NCBI RefSeq assembly: GCF_002434265.1
Contig: NZ_DJJS01000001.1
Location: 186,001 to 250,000, forward strand
From: Pseudomonas sp. UBA6562
GTDB taxonomy: Bacteria > Pseudomonadota > Gammaproteobacteria > Pseudomonadales > Pseudomonadaceae
Length of the DNA stretch: 64,000 bases
Direction: 5' to 3'
The notes beneath the pieces were generated by a model, which saw only the letters and a program-made list of their open reading frames with translations, did not search any database and was not told the DNA's origin. Positions 43,901 to 51,328 of this stretch are shown piece by piece (the first letter of the stretch is position 1; every line of letters starts with the position of its first letter). The translations under genes were made by a program, and so were the position numbers.

Positions 43901-46634
43901 TCAGCGCCACGACTTGCGCGGTGGTCAGCGCGGCCACGTCGGCGGTTTCCAGTGCCGTGACCTGGGTCGGCTTGAGCGCGGCCACCTGCGCGGTGGTCAG
44001 GGCCGCGACCTGGGCGGTGGTCAGGGCGACGATGCCGGCAGTGGACAGCGCCGCCACATCGACGGTTTGCAGCGCTGCGACCTGGGTGGTGGTCAAGGCG
44101 GCGACCTGGGTCGGCTTCAAGGCGGCCACCTGGGCCGTGGTCAGGGCCACCACCTGGGCCGTGGTCAATGCGGCGGTCTGCGCAGTGGTCAACGCCCCGA
44201 CGCTGGCGACGGTGAGGGCGGCGATGTCGGCGGTTTCCATGGCCGCCACTTGCGTGGTGGTCAGGGCTGCGACTTGCGCGGTCGTCAGTGCCGCGACCTG
44301 AGCGGTAGTCAATGCCACCACCTGGGCCGTGGTCAAAGCCGCGACGTCGACGGTCTGCAAGGCGGCGACCTGGGCCGGTTTCAGCGCCGCGACCTGGGCA
44401 GTGGTGAGTGCGGCGACTTGTGCGGTGGTCAGGGCCACGACACTGGCCGCGCTCAGCGCGGCGATGTCGGCGGTGACGATGGCCGCGACTTGCGTGGTGG
44501 TCAGCGCGGCCACTTGGGCGGTGGTCAGGGCTGCGACCTGGGCCGTGGTCAGGGCCGCCACCTGTGCGGTGGTCAAGGCCGCGACATCGGCGGTTTCCAT
44601 GGCTGCGACCTGGGTCGGCTTGAGCGCTGCGACCTGGGCGGTGGTCAGTGCGGCGACCTGGGCGGTGGTCAGGGCCACGACGCCGGCGTTGCTCAGCGAC
44701 GCCACGTCGGCGGGCTGCAGGGCGGCGACCTGGGTGGTGGTCAAGGCGGCGACCTGGGTCGCCTTCAGACCGGCGACCTGTGCGGTGGTCAGGGCCACGA
44801 CCTGGGCCGTGGTGAGGGCCGCAGTTTGCGCGGTGGTCAGCGCGGCCACGCTGTTGACCGGCAAGGCGGCGATGTCGGCCGTTTCCAGCGCGGCCACTTG
44901 GGTGGTGGTCAGCGCCGCCACTTGAGCGGTGGTCAAGGCGGCGACCTGGCCTGTGCTCAGGGCAACGATCTGCGCGGTGGTCAGCGCGGCGACATCGGCG
45001 GTTTCCAGCGCGGCGACCTGGGTCGCCTTCAAGGCGGCCACTTGGGCGGTGGTCAGTGCCGCGACCTGGGCGGTGGTCAGGGCGACCACGCCAGCGGTGG
45101 TCAGCGACGCCACATCCGCAGTTTGCAGGGCGGCTACTTGGGTGGTGGTCAGGGCCGCGACCTGGGCCGGCTTGAGCGCGGCGATCTGGGCGGTGGTCAG
45201 GGCCACGACCTGGGCGGTGGTCAGCGCGGCGGTCTGCGCCGTGGTCAGGGCCGCGATGCTGGTGACCGGCAGGGCGGCCAGATCGGCGGTTTCCAGGGCG
45301 GCGACCTGTGCGGTGGTCAGCGCCGCCACTTGCGCGCTGGTCAAGGCGCTCATCTGCGCGGTGGTCAGGGCGACGACCTGGGCGGTGGTCAGCGAGGCGA
45401 CGTCGACGGTCTGCATCGCCGCGATCTGTGTGGCCTTGAGCGCGGCGACCTGGGCGGTGGTCAGGGCGGCGACCTGCGCCGTGGTCAGCGCCACGACACT
45501 GGCGTTGGTCAGCGCGGCGACATCGGCGGTGCCCAGGGCGGCCACTTGCGTGGTGGTCAAGGCGGCCACTTGCGCGGTGGTCAGGTTGGCGACCTGCGCG
45601 GTGGTCAGGGCGACGACTTGGGCCGTGGTCAGGGCGGCGAGGTCGGCGGTTTCCATGGCCGCGACCTGCGTCGGTTTCAGCGCGGCGACTTGAGCAGTGG
45701 TCAATGCAGCCACTTGCGCGGTGGTCAGGGCAACGATGCCGGCGGTGGTCAGCGCGGCCAGGTCGCCAGGCTCCAAGGCCGCCACCTGCGTGGTGGTCAG
45801 GGCTGCGACCTGCGCGGGTTTGAGCGCGGCGACCTGGGCCGTGGTCAAGGCCACCACTTGCGCGGTGGTCAGGGCGGCGGTCTGTGCCGTGGTCAGCGCT
45901 GCGATGCTCGCGGCGGGCAGGGCGGCGACGTCGGCCGCTTCCATGGCCGCGACTTGCGTGGTGGTCAGGGCCGCGACCTGCGCGGGTTTGAGCGCAGCCA
46001 CCTGGGCAGTGGTCAGGGCTACTACTTGGGCGGTGGTCAGGGCGGCGACGTCGGCGGTTTCCAGCGCCGCCACTTGGGCGACCTTGAGCGCGGCGATCTG
46101 GGCCGTGGTCAAGGCGGCCACCTGGGCGGTGGTCAGGGCCACGACACCGGCGGTGGTCAGCGCACCGAGATCGGCGGTTTCCAGGGCCGCCACTTGCGTG
46201 GTGGTCAGGGCGGCCACTTGCGTGGTCTTCAGCGCGGCCACTTGCGCGGTGGTCAGGGCCACCACTTGCGCCGTGGTCAGCGCGGCGGTCTGCGCGGTGG
46301 TCAGGCTGGCCAGCAGCGTGGCGGGCAGGGCGGCGACATCGGCGGTTTCCAGGGCGGCGACCTGGGTCGTGGTCAGGGCGGTGACCTGAGTGGCTTTGAG
46401 CGCGCTCACCTGGGCGGTGGTCAAGGCCACGACCTGAGCGGTGGTCAGGGCCGGCAACTGGCTGGTGGACAGTACGGCGATGTTGGGTTTGCTGATGACG
46501 GCGATCTGCGCGGTGGTCATCTGGGCGAGCTGAGCGGTGCTCAGCGCCGCGACGTCCTGGGTTGCCAGCCCGGCGATCGTGGTCGTACTCAAGGCAGCGA
46601 CTTGCGCTGGAGTCAACGAAGAGATGTAGCTCAT
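40917..46634 (-). CDS. Giant octapeptide-repeat protein with type I secretion-like C-terminus, 1905 aa
   Basis: Residues 1-11 lead into 200 tandem octapeptides (residues 12-1611; consensus VAALTTAQ, with KPAQ, TTTQ, ETAD and PxxS variants). The C-terminal 294 residues hold acidic loops: LDLNGDG at about 1623, VLDRNGDGQVNDGSELF at 1663, LDSNHDGVVNASDTLF at 1700 and VDRNNDGVTDAGEL at 1722. These are EF-hand-like Ca sites. The tail (NDTLNVTGDAGQW to NVFNDGDVQLLVATDVQTWIH) resembles C-termini of giant type I-secreted adhesins. There is no Sec signal and no Cys is seen. Similar ALTTAQ proteins are known to me only as unannotated adhesin-like proteins. ABC exporter genes are absent here. ATG at 46634 follows AGGATG. 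It probably is a surface or extracellular structural protein, modified by the flanking GT41 enzyme. Confidence 0.88.
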   Translation of the reverse strand: MSYISSLTPAQVAALSTTTIAGLATQDVAALSTAQLAQMTTAQIAVISKPNIAVLSTSQLPALTTAQVVALTTAQVSALKATQVTALTTTQVAALETADVAALPATLLASLTTAQTAALTTAQVVALTTAQVAALKTTQVAALTTTQVAALETADLGALTTAGVVALTTAQVAALTTAQIAALKVAQVAALETADVAALTTAQVVALTTAQVAALKPAQVAALTTTQVAAMEAADVAALPAASIAALTTAQTAALTTAQVVALTTAQVAALKPAQVAALTTTQVAALEPGDLAALTTAGIVALTTAQVAALTTAQVAALKPTQVAAMETADLAALTTAQVVALTTAQVANLTTAQVAALTTTQVAALGTADVAALTNASVVALTTAQVAALTTAQVAALKATQIAAMQTVDVASLTTAQVVALTTAQMSALTSAQVAALTTAQVAALETADLAALPVTSIAALTTAQTAALTTAQVVALTTAQIAALKPAQVAALTTTQVAALQTADVASLTTAGVVALTTAQVAALTTAQVAALKATQVAALETADVAALTTAQIVALSTGQVAALTTAQVAALTTTQVAALETADIAALPVNSVAALTTAQTAALTTAQVVALTTAQVAGLKATQVAALTTTQVAALQPADVASLSNAGVVALTTAQVAALTTAQVAALKPTQVAAMETADVAALTTAQVAALTTAQVAALTTAQVAALTTTQVAAIVTADIAALSAASVVALTTAQVAALTTAQVAALKPAQVAALQTVDVAALTTAQVVALTTAQVAALTTAQVAALTTTQVAAMETADIAALTVASVGALTTAQTAALTTAQVVALTTAQVAALKPTQVAALTTTQVAALQTVDVAALSTAGIVALTTAQVAALTTAQVAALKPTQVTALETADVAALTTAQVVALTTAQVAALKPTQVAALTTTQIAALETVDVAALTTAQVMALTTAQTAALTTAQVAALKPTQLVALGTADVAALTTAQVVALTTAQVAGLTTAQVAALTTTQVAALETADVAALSVGSIAALTTAQTAALTTAQVVALTNTQVAALKPAQVAALTTTQVAALQPGDLAALTTAGVAALTTAQAAALTTAQVAALTATQVGALTTADVAALTTAQVVALGTGQVAALTTAQVAALTTTQVAALETADLGALTTAGIVALTTAQVAALTTAQVAALKPTQIAAMQTVDVASLTTAQVAALTTAQMGAFTTAQVAALTTAQVAALETADLAALPANSIAALTTAQTAALTTAQVVALTTAQVAALKPAQVAALTTTQVAALETADVAALTTAGIVALTTAQVAALTTAQVAALKLAQVSALENADLAALTTAQVVALTTAQVSALKATQIAAMTTTQVAALETADLAVLSNVQLAALTTAQVAALTTAQIGALKPVQIAALETADVAALTTAQVVALSTAQVAALTTAQAAALTTTQVAALETADVAALSLTSIASLTTAQTAALTTAQVVALGTAQVAALKVGQIAALTTTQVAAMETADIAALTAPQIVALTTAQVAALTTAQIVALKPTQISALETADVAALTTTQIAAIETADMAALTTAQVAALTTAQAAAMTTAQLSHLSMNQVDAFTSAQLQAMSATQIDALALSTPLVLDLNGDGVQTQHLRAGVQFDLNADGHKETTGWASGGDGLLVLDRNGDGQVNDGSELFGSSFRLPDGSLAKDGFEALTSLDSNHDGVVNASDTLFSALQVWVDRNNDGVTDAGELHSLHDLGITQFNLDAHKTAELNHGNLIGLNGSFETSDGQSHTLADVWFRTDGNGAQSIDLTQLDPQAVGAHALGHLDLAADGGQATTLTVDAAAVAALGQAGQVDAGNGAAAPVQMIVDGNANDTLNVTGDAGQWQAAGTTEVNGANYNVFNDGDVQLLVATDVQTWIH
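41802..46601 (-). repeat. 200 tandem 24-bp units encoding octapeptides
   Basis: 4800 bp with strict 24-bp period and no phase break. The eighth residue is mostly Gln; an acidic octad (ETAD, QTVD, EPGD and similar) recurs every 5 or 7 octads, and a longer cycle of 17 or 27 octads is visible. Units differ at many synonymous positions (GCC/GCG, CTG/TTG, GTG/GTC), so selection on the protein, not only recent DNA slippage, keeps the pattern. Confidence 0.95.
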
Positions 46635-47030
46635 GAACGCATCCTGTCTAGGGTTTTAGTGCGCTGCCAGCGTTGTCGCCGTAGCCTTGGGCAGGACATT
46701 TGGTGGCCTCCCAGTCGTTTAGCGACATGGACCTGCGAAACATTAAGAATCTTTTTTGATGGCGTTTTGCCGTTTGCTGCTTTTTGGTTATAAAAAGCAA
46801 GCTATCTATAGGCTGAGCTTGTAACGGCGCGGGTTGGCCCGTTGCGAGGGGCCGCCTTCGAAAACAAGCGGAAAAGACTTTCGGATGAGCGGTAGGGAAC
46901 CATTCGAGCGCATTTTTCGCTGGCTTGACCGCCAAGGCCCGGCGCACTAGTGTGCGCCAGACGCGGCCTGTCTCAGGCATGGCCTGAAAGCCGCCAACTT
47001 TTCCCTGTATTCCCGCGCGAGTAGCCGATT
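46635..47030. other. 396-bp gap between the giant gene and the methyltransferase gene
   Basis: It must hold both divergent promoters. A relatively AT-rich stretch at about 46740-46820 is the likely promoter zone for the giant gene. Two perfect hairpins lie on the methyltransferase side: GGCGCAC/GTGCGCC with loop TAGT (46941-46958) and TCAGGC/GCCTGA with loop ATG (46973-46987). I found no convincing -10/-35 pair and no RNA gene. Confidence 0.5.
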
Positions 47031-47633
47031 GTGAAAACCTTCCTGCATGTAGGTTGCGGTCCCAAGAACAAGAGCGGCACCACGCCGGGCTTCGCTTCCG
47101 CCGATTGGCACGAGCTGCGTTTCGACATCGACCAGAGCGTCAACCCGGACCTGATCGGCACCATGACCGACATGTCCCAGGTCGCCGACGCTTCGGTCGA
47201 TGCGGTGTTCTCCAGCCACAACATCGAGCACCTGTACCCGCACGAAGTGCCGGTGGCCCTGGCCGAGTTCAAGCGTGTGCTCAAGCCCGGCGGTTTCCTG
47301 GTGGTCACCTGCCCGGACCTGCAATCGGTGTGCGCGCTGGTCGCCGAAGACAAGCTGACCGACGAAGCCTACCGCTCGCCGGCCGGCCCCATCGCCCCCA
47401 TCGACATCCTCTACGGCCATCGCCCGGCCATGGCCAACGGCAACCTGTACATGGCCCACCGCTGCGGCTTCACCAAGCGCGTGCTGACCGGCTCACTGCA
47501 GGCGGCGGGGTTCGACATGGTGCTGCCGATCCAGCGCGGTTACCCGGCGTTCGACCTGTGGGCCGTGGCCGCGCTGGCGCCCATCACCCAGGAAGAAGTC
47601 GTGGAGATTGCCAAGCAGCACTTCCCCGAGTAG
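47031..47633 (+). CDS. SAM-dependent methyltransferase, 200 aa
   Basis: A class I methyltransferase of the COG4627 type. FLHVGCGPKNKS (residues 4-15) is the SAM-binding motif I, LRFDIDQSVNPDL holds the acidic ribose-binding position, DAVFSSHNIEHLYPHEVP is motif IV, and EFKRVLKPGGFLVVTCPDL is the motif VI strand. It starts with GTG at 47031. The substrate is unknown. It is divergent from the giant repeat gene, and genes of this kind often accompany GT41 or glycan genes, so it may methylate the glycan or protein made at this locus. Confidence 0.85.
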   Translation: MKTFLHVGCGPKNKSGTTPGFASADWHELRFDIDQSVNPDLIGTMTDMSQVADASVDAVFSSHNIEHLYPHEVPVALAEFKRVLKPGGFLVVTCPDLQSVCALVAEDKLTDEAYRSPAGPIAPIDILYGHRPAMANGNLYMAHRCGFTKRVLTGSLQAAGFDMVLPIQRGYPAFDLWAVAALAPITQEEVVEIAKQHFPE

Positions 47634-47744
47634 GTACATGGCGCAGGCTTCACTTAATCTTTCGCAAATGCAGGTGTATCGTATTCGCCCTTGAGCGCCG
47701 GCCATGCTGGCAGACTGATTGCGTTTTACGAGGTGCCCGCTGCA

Positions 47745-49127
47745 ATGTCCTTTACCCGTCGACAGATTCTTACGGGCCTCACCGGTCTGGCAGTGGTGGG
47801 CCTGGGCGCCGGAGGGGCGACACGCTACTGGCTGGGCCGGGTCGAAGACGAAAACGCCGGGCACGACTACCAACTGATCGCAGCGCCCCTGGACGTGGAA
47901 CTGGTGCCGGGGCACACCACCCAGGCTTGGGCCTTCGGCCCTTCGGCGCCCGGCACCGAGCTGCGGGTGCGCCAGGGCACTTGGTTGCGCGTGCGCTTCA
48001 TCAACCACCTGCCGGTCGAAACCACCATCCACTGGCACGGCATCCGCCTGCCGCTGGAAATGGACGGCGTGCCCTATGTGTCGCAATTGCCGGTCAAGCC
48101 GGGCGAGTACTTCGACTACAAATTCCGCGTGCCGGACGCTGGCAGCTATTGGTACCACCCCCATGTCAGCAGCTCGGAAGAACTCGGCCGCGGTCTGGTC
48201 GGGCCGCTGATTGTCGAGGAGCGCGAGCCCACGGGCTTCCTGCACGAACGCACGCTGAGCCTGAAAACCTGGCACGTCGACGAGCAGGGCGCCTTCATGC
48301 CCTTCAGCGTGCCGCGCGAAGCGGCGCGCAACGGCACCGCCGGGCGTCTGATCACCATCAACGGCAAGGCCGAGGCGGTCAGCGAACTGCCGGCCGGGCA
48401 GGTGGTGCGCGTGCGTCTGCTGAATCTGGACAACACCTGGACCTACCGCATCAACCTCAAGGGCAACTGCGAGGCGCGCATCTATGCCCTCGACGGCAAC
48501 CCCATCACCCCACGCCCACTGGATGACGACTACTGGCTCGGTCCAGGCATGCGCATCTGCCTGGCCATCCGTATTCCCGAGGCGGGCGAAGAGATTTCCC
48601 TGCGCGACGGTTTCGTGCGCCTGGGTACCCTGCGTTCGGTCGCCAGCAACCAAGCGCCCAGCGATTGGCCGCCGGCGTTGCCGCCCAATCCCATCGCCGA
48701 ACCGGATCTGGCCAACGCGGAAAAGCTCAACTTCAATTTCGAGTGGGCCGGCAAAGTGTCGGTGGGCGTGGAAGACGGCCGGCCGCCCAGCCTGTGGCAG
48801 ATCAACGGCCAGGCCTGGGACATCACCGACAAAACCTGCGCCGACCGCCCCATCGCCACCCTGCAGAAGGGCAAGAGCTACATCTTCGAACTGAAGAACA
48901 TGACCCAGTACCAGCACCCCATCCATTTGCATGGCATGAGTTTCAAGGTGATCAATTCCAACCGCCACGACATCCGCGAGCCATGGTTCACCGACACCTA
49001 CCTGCTGGGCAAGAACGAACGCGCGCAGGTGGCGCTGGTCGCGGATAACCCCGGCACCTGGATGTTCCACTGCCACGTCATCGACCACATGGAAACCGGC
49101 CTGATGGCGGCGATCGCGGTGGTCTGA
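47745..49127 (+). CDS. Tat-exported multicopper oxidase, 460 aa
   Basis: A periplasmic three-domain laccase-like oxidase. The N-terminus SFTRRQILTGLTGLAVVGLG is a twin-arginine signal. All four copper motifs are present: HWHGIRL, YHPHVSS, HPIHLHGMSF and HCHVIDHMETGLM, the last with the type-1 Cys-His-Met set. There is no Met-rich CueO insertion, so copper or phenol oxidation in general is expected and the substrate is open. I start at the ATG at 47745, which puts the Arg pair near residue 5; GAGG lies 12 nt upstream. Its stop overlaps the tadA ATG. Confidence 0.92.
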   Translation: MSFTRRQILTGLTGLAVVGLGAGGATRYWLGRVEDENAGHDYQLIAAPLDVELVPGHTTQAWAFGPSAPGTELRVRQGTWLRVRFINHLPVETTIHWHGIRLPLEMDGVPYVSQLPVKPGEYFDYKFRVPDAGSYWYHPHVSSSEELGRGLVGPLIVEEREPTGFLHERTLSLKTWHVDEQGAFMPFSVPREAARNGTAGRLITINGKAEAVSELPAGQVVRVRLLNLDNTWTYRINLKGNCEARIYALDGNPITPRPLDDDYWLGPGMRICLAIRIPEAGEEISLRDGFVRLGTLRSVASNQAPSDWPPALPPNPIAEPDLANAEKLNFNFEWAGKVSVGVEDGRPPSLWQINGQAWDITDKTCADRPIATLQKGKSYIFELKNMTQYQHPIHLHGMSFKVINSNRHDIREPWFTDTYLLGKNERAQVALVADNPGTWMFHCHVIDHMETGLMAAIAVV

Positions 49128-49606
49128 TGCGTAACCGGATCATCGATCGCAGCCGCGATCAGGACTTCATGCGCCAGGCGCTGGACCTCGCCGCCCAGGG
49201 CGCGGCCCTCGGCGAAGTGCCGGTGGGTGCCGTGCTGGTGCAGGACGGCGAGGTGGTCGGCGCCGGCTTCAACCGGCCGATCCTCGACAGCGATCCCAGT
49301 GCCCACGCCGAGATGGTCGCCATCCGCGCTGCGGCGCAGGCGGCCGGCAACTACCGGCTGCCGGGCAGCACCCTGTATGTCACCCTCGAACCGTGCAGCA
49401 TGTGCGCGGGCTTGATCGTGCACGCGCGCATCGCCCGCGTGGTGTTCGGCGCCAGCGAACCGAAGGCCGGCGTGGTGCAGAGCCAGGGTCGCTTCTTCGA
49501 CCAGCTGTTTCTCAACCACCGGGTGCTGGTCGAAGGCGGGGTGTTGGGGGAGGCATGCGGGCAGGCATTGAGTGCGTTCTTCAAGGCGCGGCGCGCACGT
49601 GGCTGA
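49127..49606 (+). CDS. tadA: tRNA-specific adenosine deaminase, 159 aa
   Basis: Makes inosine at the wobble position of tRNA-Arg(ACG); an essential enzyme. Zinc and catalytic motifs: HAEMVAIRAA (His plus catalytic Glu) and PCSMCAGLIVHARI (the two zinc Cys). VPVGAVLVQDGEVVG is the family opening. The start ATG overlaps the stop of the multicopper oxidase gene (TGATG). It is convergent with mltF. Confidence 0.96.
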   Translation: MRNRIIDRSRDQDFMRQALDLAAQGAALGEVPVGAVLVQDGEVVGAGFNRPILDSDPSAHAEMVAIRAAAQAAGNYRLPGSTLYVTLEPCSMCAGLIVHARIARVVFGASEPKAGVVQSQGRFFDQLFLNHRVLVEGGVLGEACGQALSAFFKARRARG

Positions 49607-49637
49607 GGCCTGCACAGCACTGGCTTCGGCCTAGGGC

Positions 49638-51095
49638 CTAGCGCTGGTCCGGCTGCTCCGCCGGCTTGTCCTTGTTGATTCCCGGCTGGTGCAAGTTGGC
49701 ATCGGCCGGCTGGCCTTCGAGCTGCGGCTGCGTCACCCAGGTCAGGATGTCGTAGTAGCGGCGGATGTTGGCCACGAAATGCACCGGTTCGCCGCCACGG
49801 GCGTAGCCGTAGCGGGTCTTGCTGTACCACTGCTTCTGCGCCAGGCGTGGCAGCATCTTCTTCACGTCCAGCCACTTGTTCGGGTTCAGGCCTTCGCGCT
49901 TGGCCAGGGTACGGGCGTCTTCCAGGTGGCCGCTGCCGACGTTGTAGCCGGCCAGGGCGAACCAGGTGCGGTCCGGCTCCTTGATGCTGTCGTCGAGCTG
50001 GTCCTTGACCAGCATGAAGTACTTGGCACCGCCCATGATGCTCTGGCGCGGGTCGAGGCGGTTGGACACGCCCATGGCCTGGGCGGTGCGCTGGGTCAGC
50101 ATCATCAGGCCGCGCACGCCGGTCTTGGAGGTGACCTCCGGCTGCCACATAGACTCCTGGTAGCCGATAGCGGCCAGCAGGCGCCAGTCGACCTGCTCGG
50201 TCTTGGCGGTGGCCTTGAACTGCTTCTCGTATTTGGGCAGGCGCTGCTGCAGGTGCTGGGCAAAGGTGTAGGCGCCGACGTAGCCAAGCACGTCGACGTG
50301 TCCGTAATAGCGTTCCTTCAAGCGTTGCAGCGTGCCGTTCTTTTCGGCTTCGTCGAGGAAGGCGTTGGCTTTGTCGAGCAGGCTGGTGTCTGCGCCGGCG
50401 GCCACGGCCCAGCGCTGGTCGCGAGCCTCGCCCAGGTCGAAGGCCACGCGCACGTTGGAGAAGTACACCTGGTTCATGGCCAGTTCGTTGGAGTCGACCA
50501 GGGTCAGATCGATCTGGCCTTCGTCGACCATGCGCAGCAGGTCGACCACCTCGACGGCGTCGGATTCTTCGTATTCCAGGGCCGGGTACTGCTTTTTCAA
50601 CTCGGCCAACTGCTCGGCGTGGCTGCTGCCCTTGAGCACCATGATCTTCTTGCCCACCAGGCCGCTGGGTTGGGTCGGGCGCGGACGGCCGTTGCGGTAG
50701 ATCACCTGCGGGGTGACTTCCAGGTAGGGGTGGGAGAACTGCGCCTGGGTCTTGCGCTGCGCGCTGCTGACCAGTCCTGCGGCGGCCAGGACCGGGCCGG
50801 AGGGCTGGCCCAGCTGGGTGAAAAGGTCGTCGAGGTTGTCGGCGGCCTCGATCTTCAATTCCACCCCCAGCTCGTCGGCGAAACGCTTGACCAGCTCGTA
50901 TTCGAAGCCGGTTTCGCCGTTGCGGTCCTGGAAATAGGTGGCCGGGCTGTTGCGGGTGACGACGCGCAGCACGCCGTCTTCCTTGACCCGCTCGAGTGTG
51001 CTGGGTTTTTCAACACAGGCAGCGAGCATCAGGAAGAGTCCGGTTGCGATGAGCCATCTGGCGCAGCGCTGGCGCAAAGCAGTGTGGGCGAACAT
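49638..51095 (-). CDS. mltF: Membrane-bound lytic murein transglycosylase F, 485 aa
   Basis: Cleaves the MurNAc-GlcNAc bond in peptidoglycan with 1,6-anhydro product. A lipoprotein signal ends in LAAC (lipidated Cys near residue 27). A periplasmic binding protein-like module (about 43-270, LRVVTRNSPATYFQDRNGETGFEYEL) acts as regulator. The C-terminal SLT domain has AAIGYQESMWQPEVTS with the catalytic Glu, GVRGLMMLTQRTA and FALAGYNVGSGHLEDA. I start at the ATG at 51095, which places the signal peptide at the N-terminus; a reading frame extends further upstream to 51305 without family similarity. It is divergent from purL. Confidence 0.95.
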   Translation of the reverse strand: MFAHTALRQRCARWLIATGLFLMLAACVEKPSTLERVKEDGVLRVVTRNSPATYFQDRNGETGFEYELVKRFADELGVELKIEAADNLDDLFTQLGQPSGPVLAAAGLVSSAQRKTQAQFSHPYLEVTPQVIYRNGRPRPTQPSGLVGKKIMVLKGSSHAEQLAELKKQYPALEYEESDAVEVVDLLRMVDEGQIDLTLVDSNELAMNQVYFSNVRVAFDLGEARDQRWAVAAGADTSLLDKANAFLDEAEKNGTLQRLKERYYGHVDVLGYVGAYTFAQHLQQRLPKYEKQFKATAKTEQVDWRLLAAIGYQESMWQPEVTSKTGVRGLMMLTQRTAQAMGVSNRLDPRQSIMGGAKYFMLVKDQLDDSIKEPDRTWFALAGYNVGSGHLEDARTLAKREGLNPNKWLDVKKMLPRLAQKQWYSKTRYGYARGGEPVHFVANIRRYYDILTWVTQPQLEGQPADANLHQPGINKDKPAEQPDQR

Positions 51096-51328
51096 GGGGT
51101 GCAGTATACGCAAAGGGCCGGTTTCGCCATATCTCGACAACGCCGATGTTGTCTGATAGCGCCGGGCGCCGGCCGGCAGCGCCCGCGTCGGGGCGCCTGT
51201 GGCGGGGGGTAGTACCCGCGACGTGCGACCGGACAGCGCTTTCTGCCCTGTGGCGGGTGCCGATTTCCACTGACTTAGGCTAGAATGCCCGGCCTCCAAG
51301 CACACCCCTTCTTGAGGCTGTCCCGACG

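Noticed and set aside
41802..46601. CRISPR-like array
   Set aside because: The 24-bp period has no unique spacers and codes for a continuous protein; there are no cas genes.
40920..46793. Plus-strand reading frame of nearly 2000 codons, and several others of 200-790 codons, across the repeat gene
   Set aside because: They are antisense shadows: the 24-bp units contain no stop in these frames, so openness is automatic. The products are Gly/Arg- or Ala/Val-rich low-complexity strings without a start context.
51096..51305. N-terminal extension of mltF by 70 codons
   Set aside because: It would bury the lipoprotein signal peptide and overlap the purL promoter zone.
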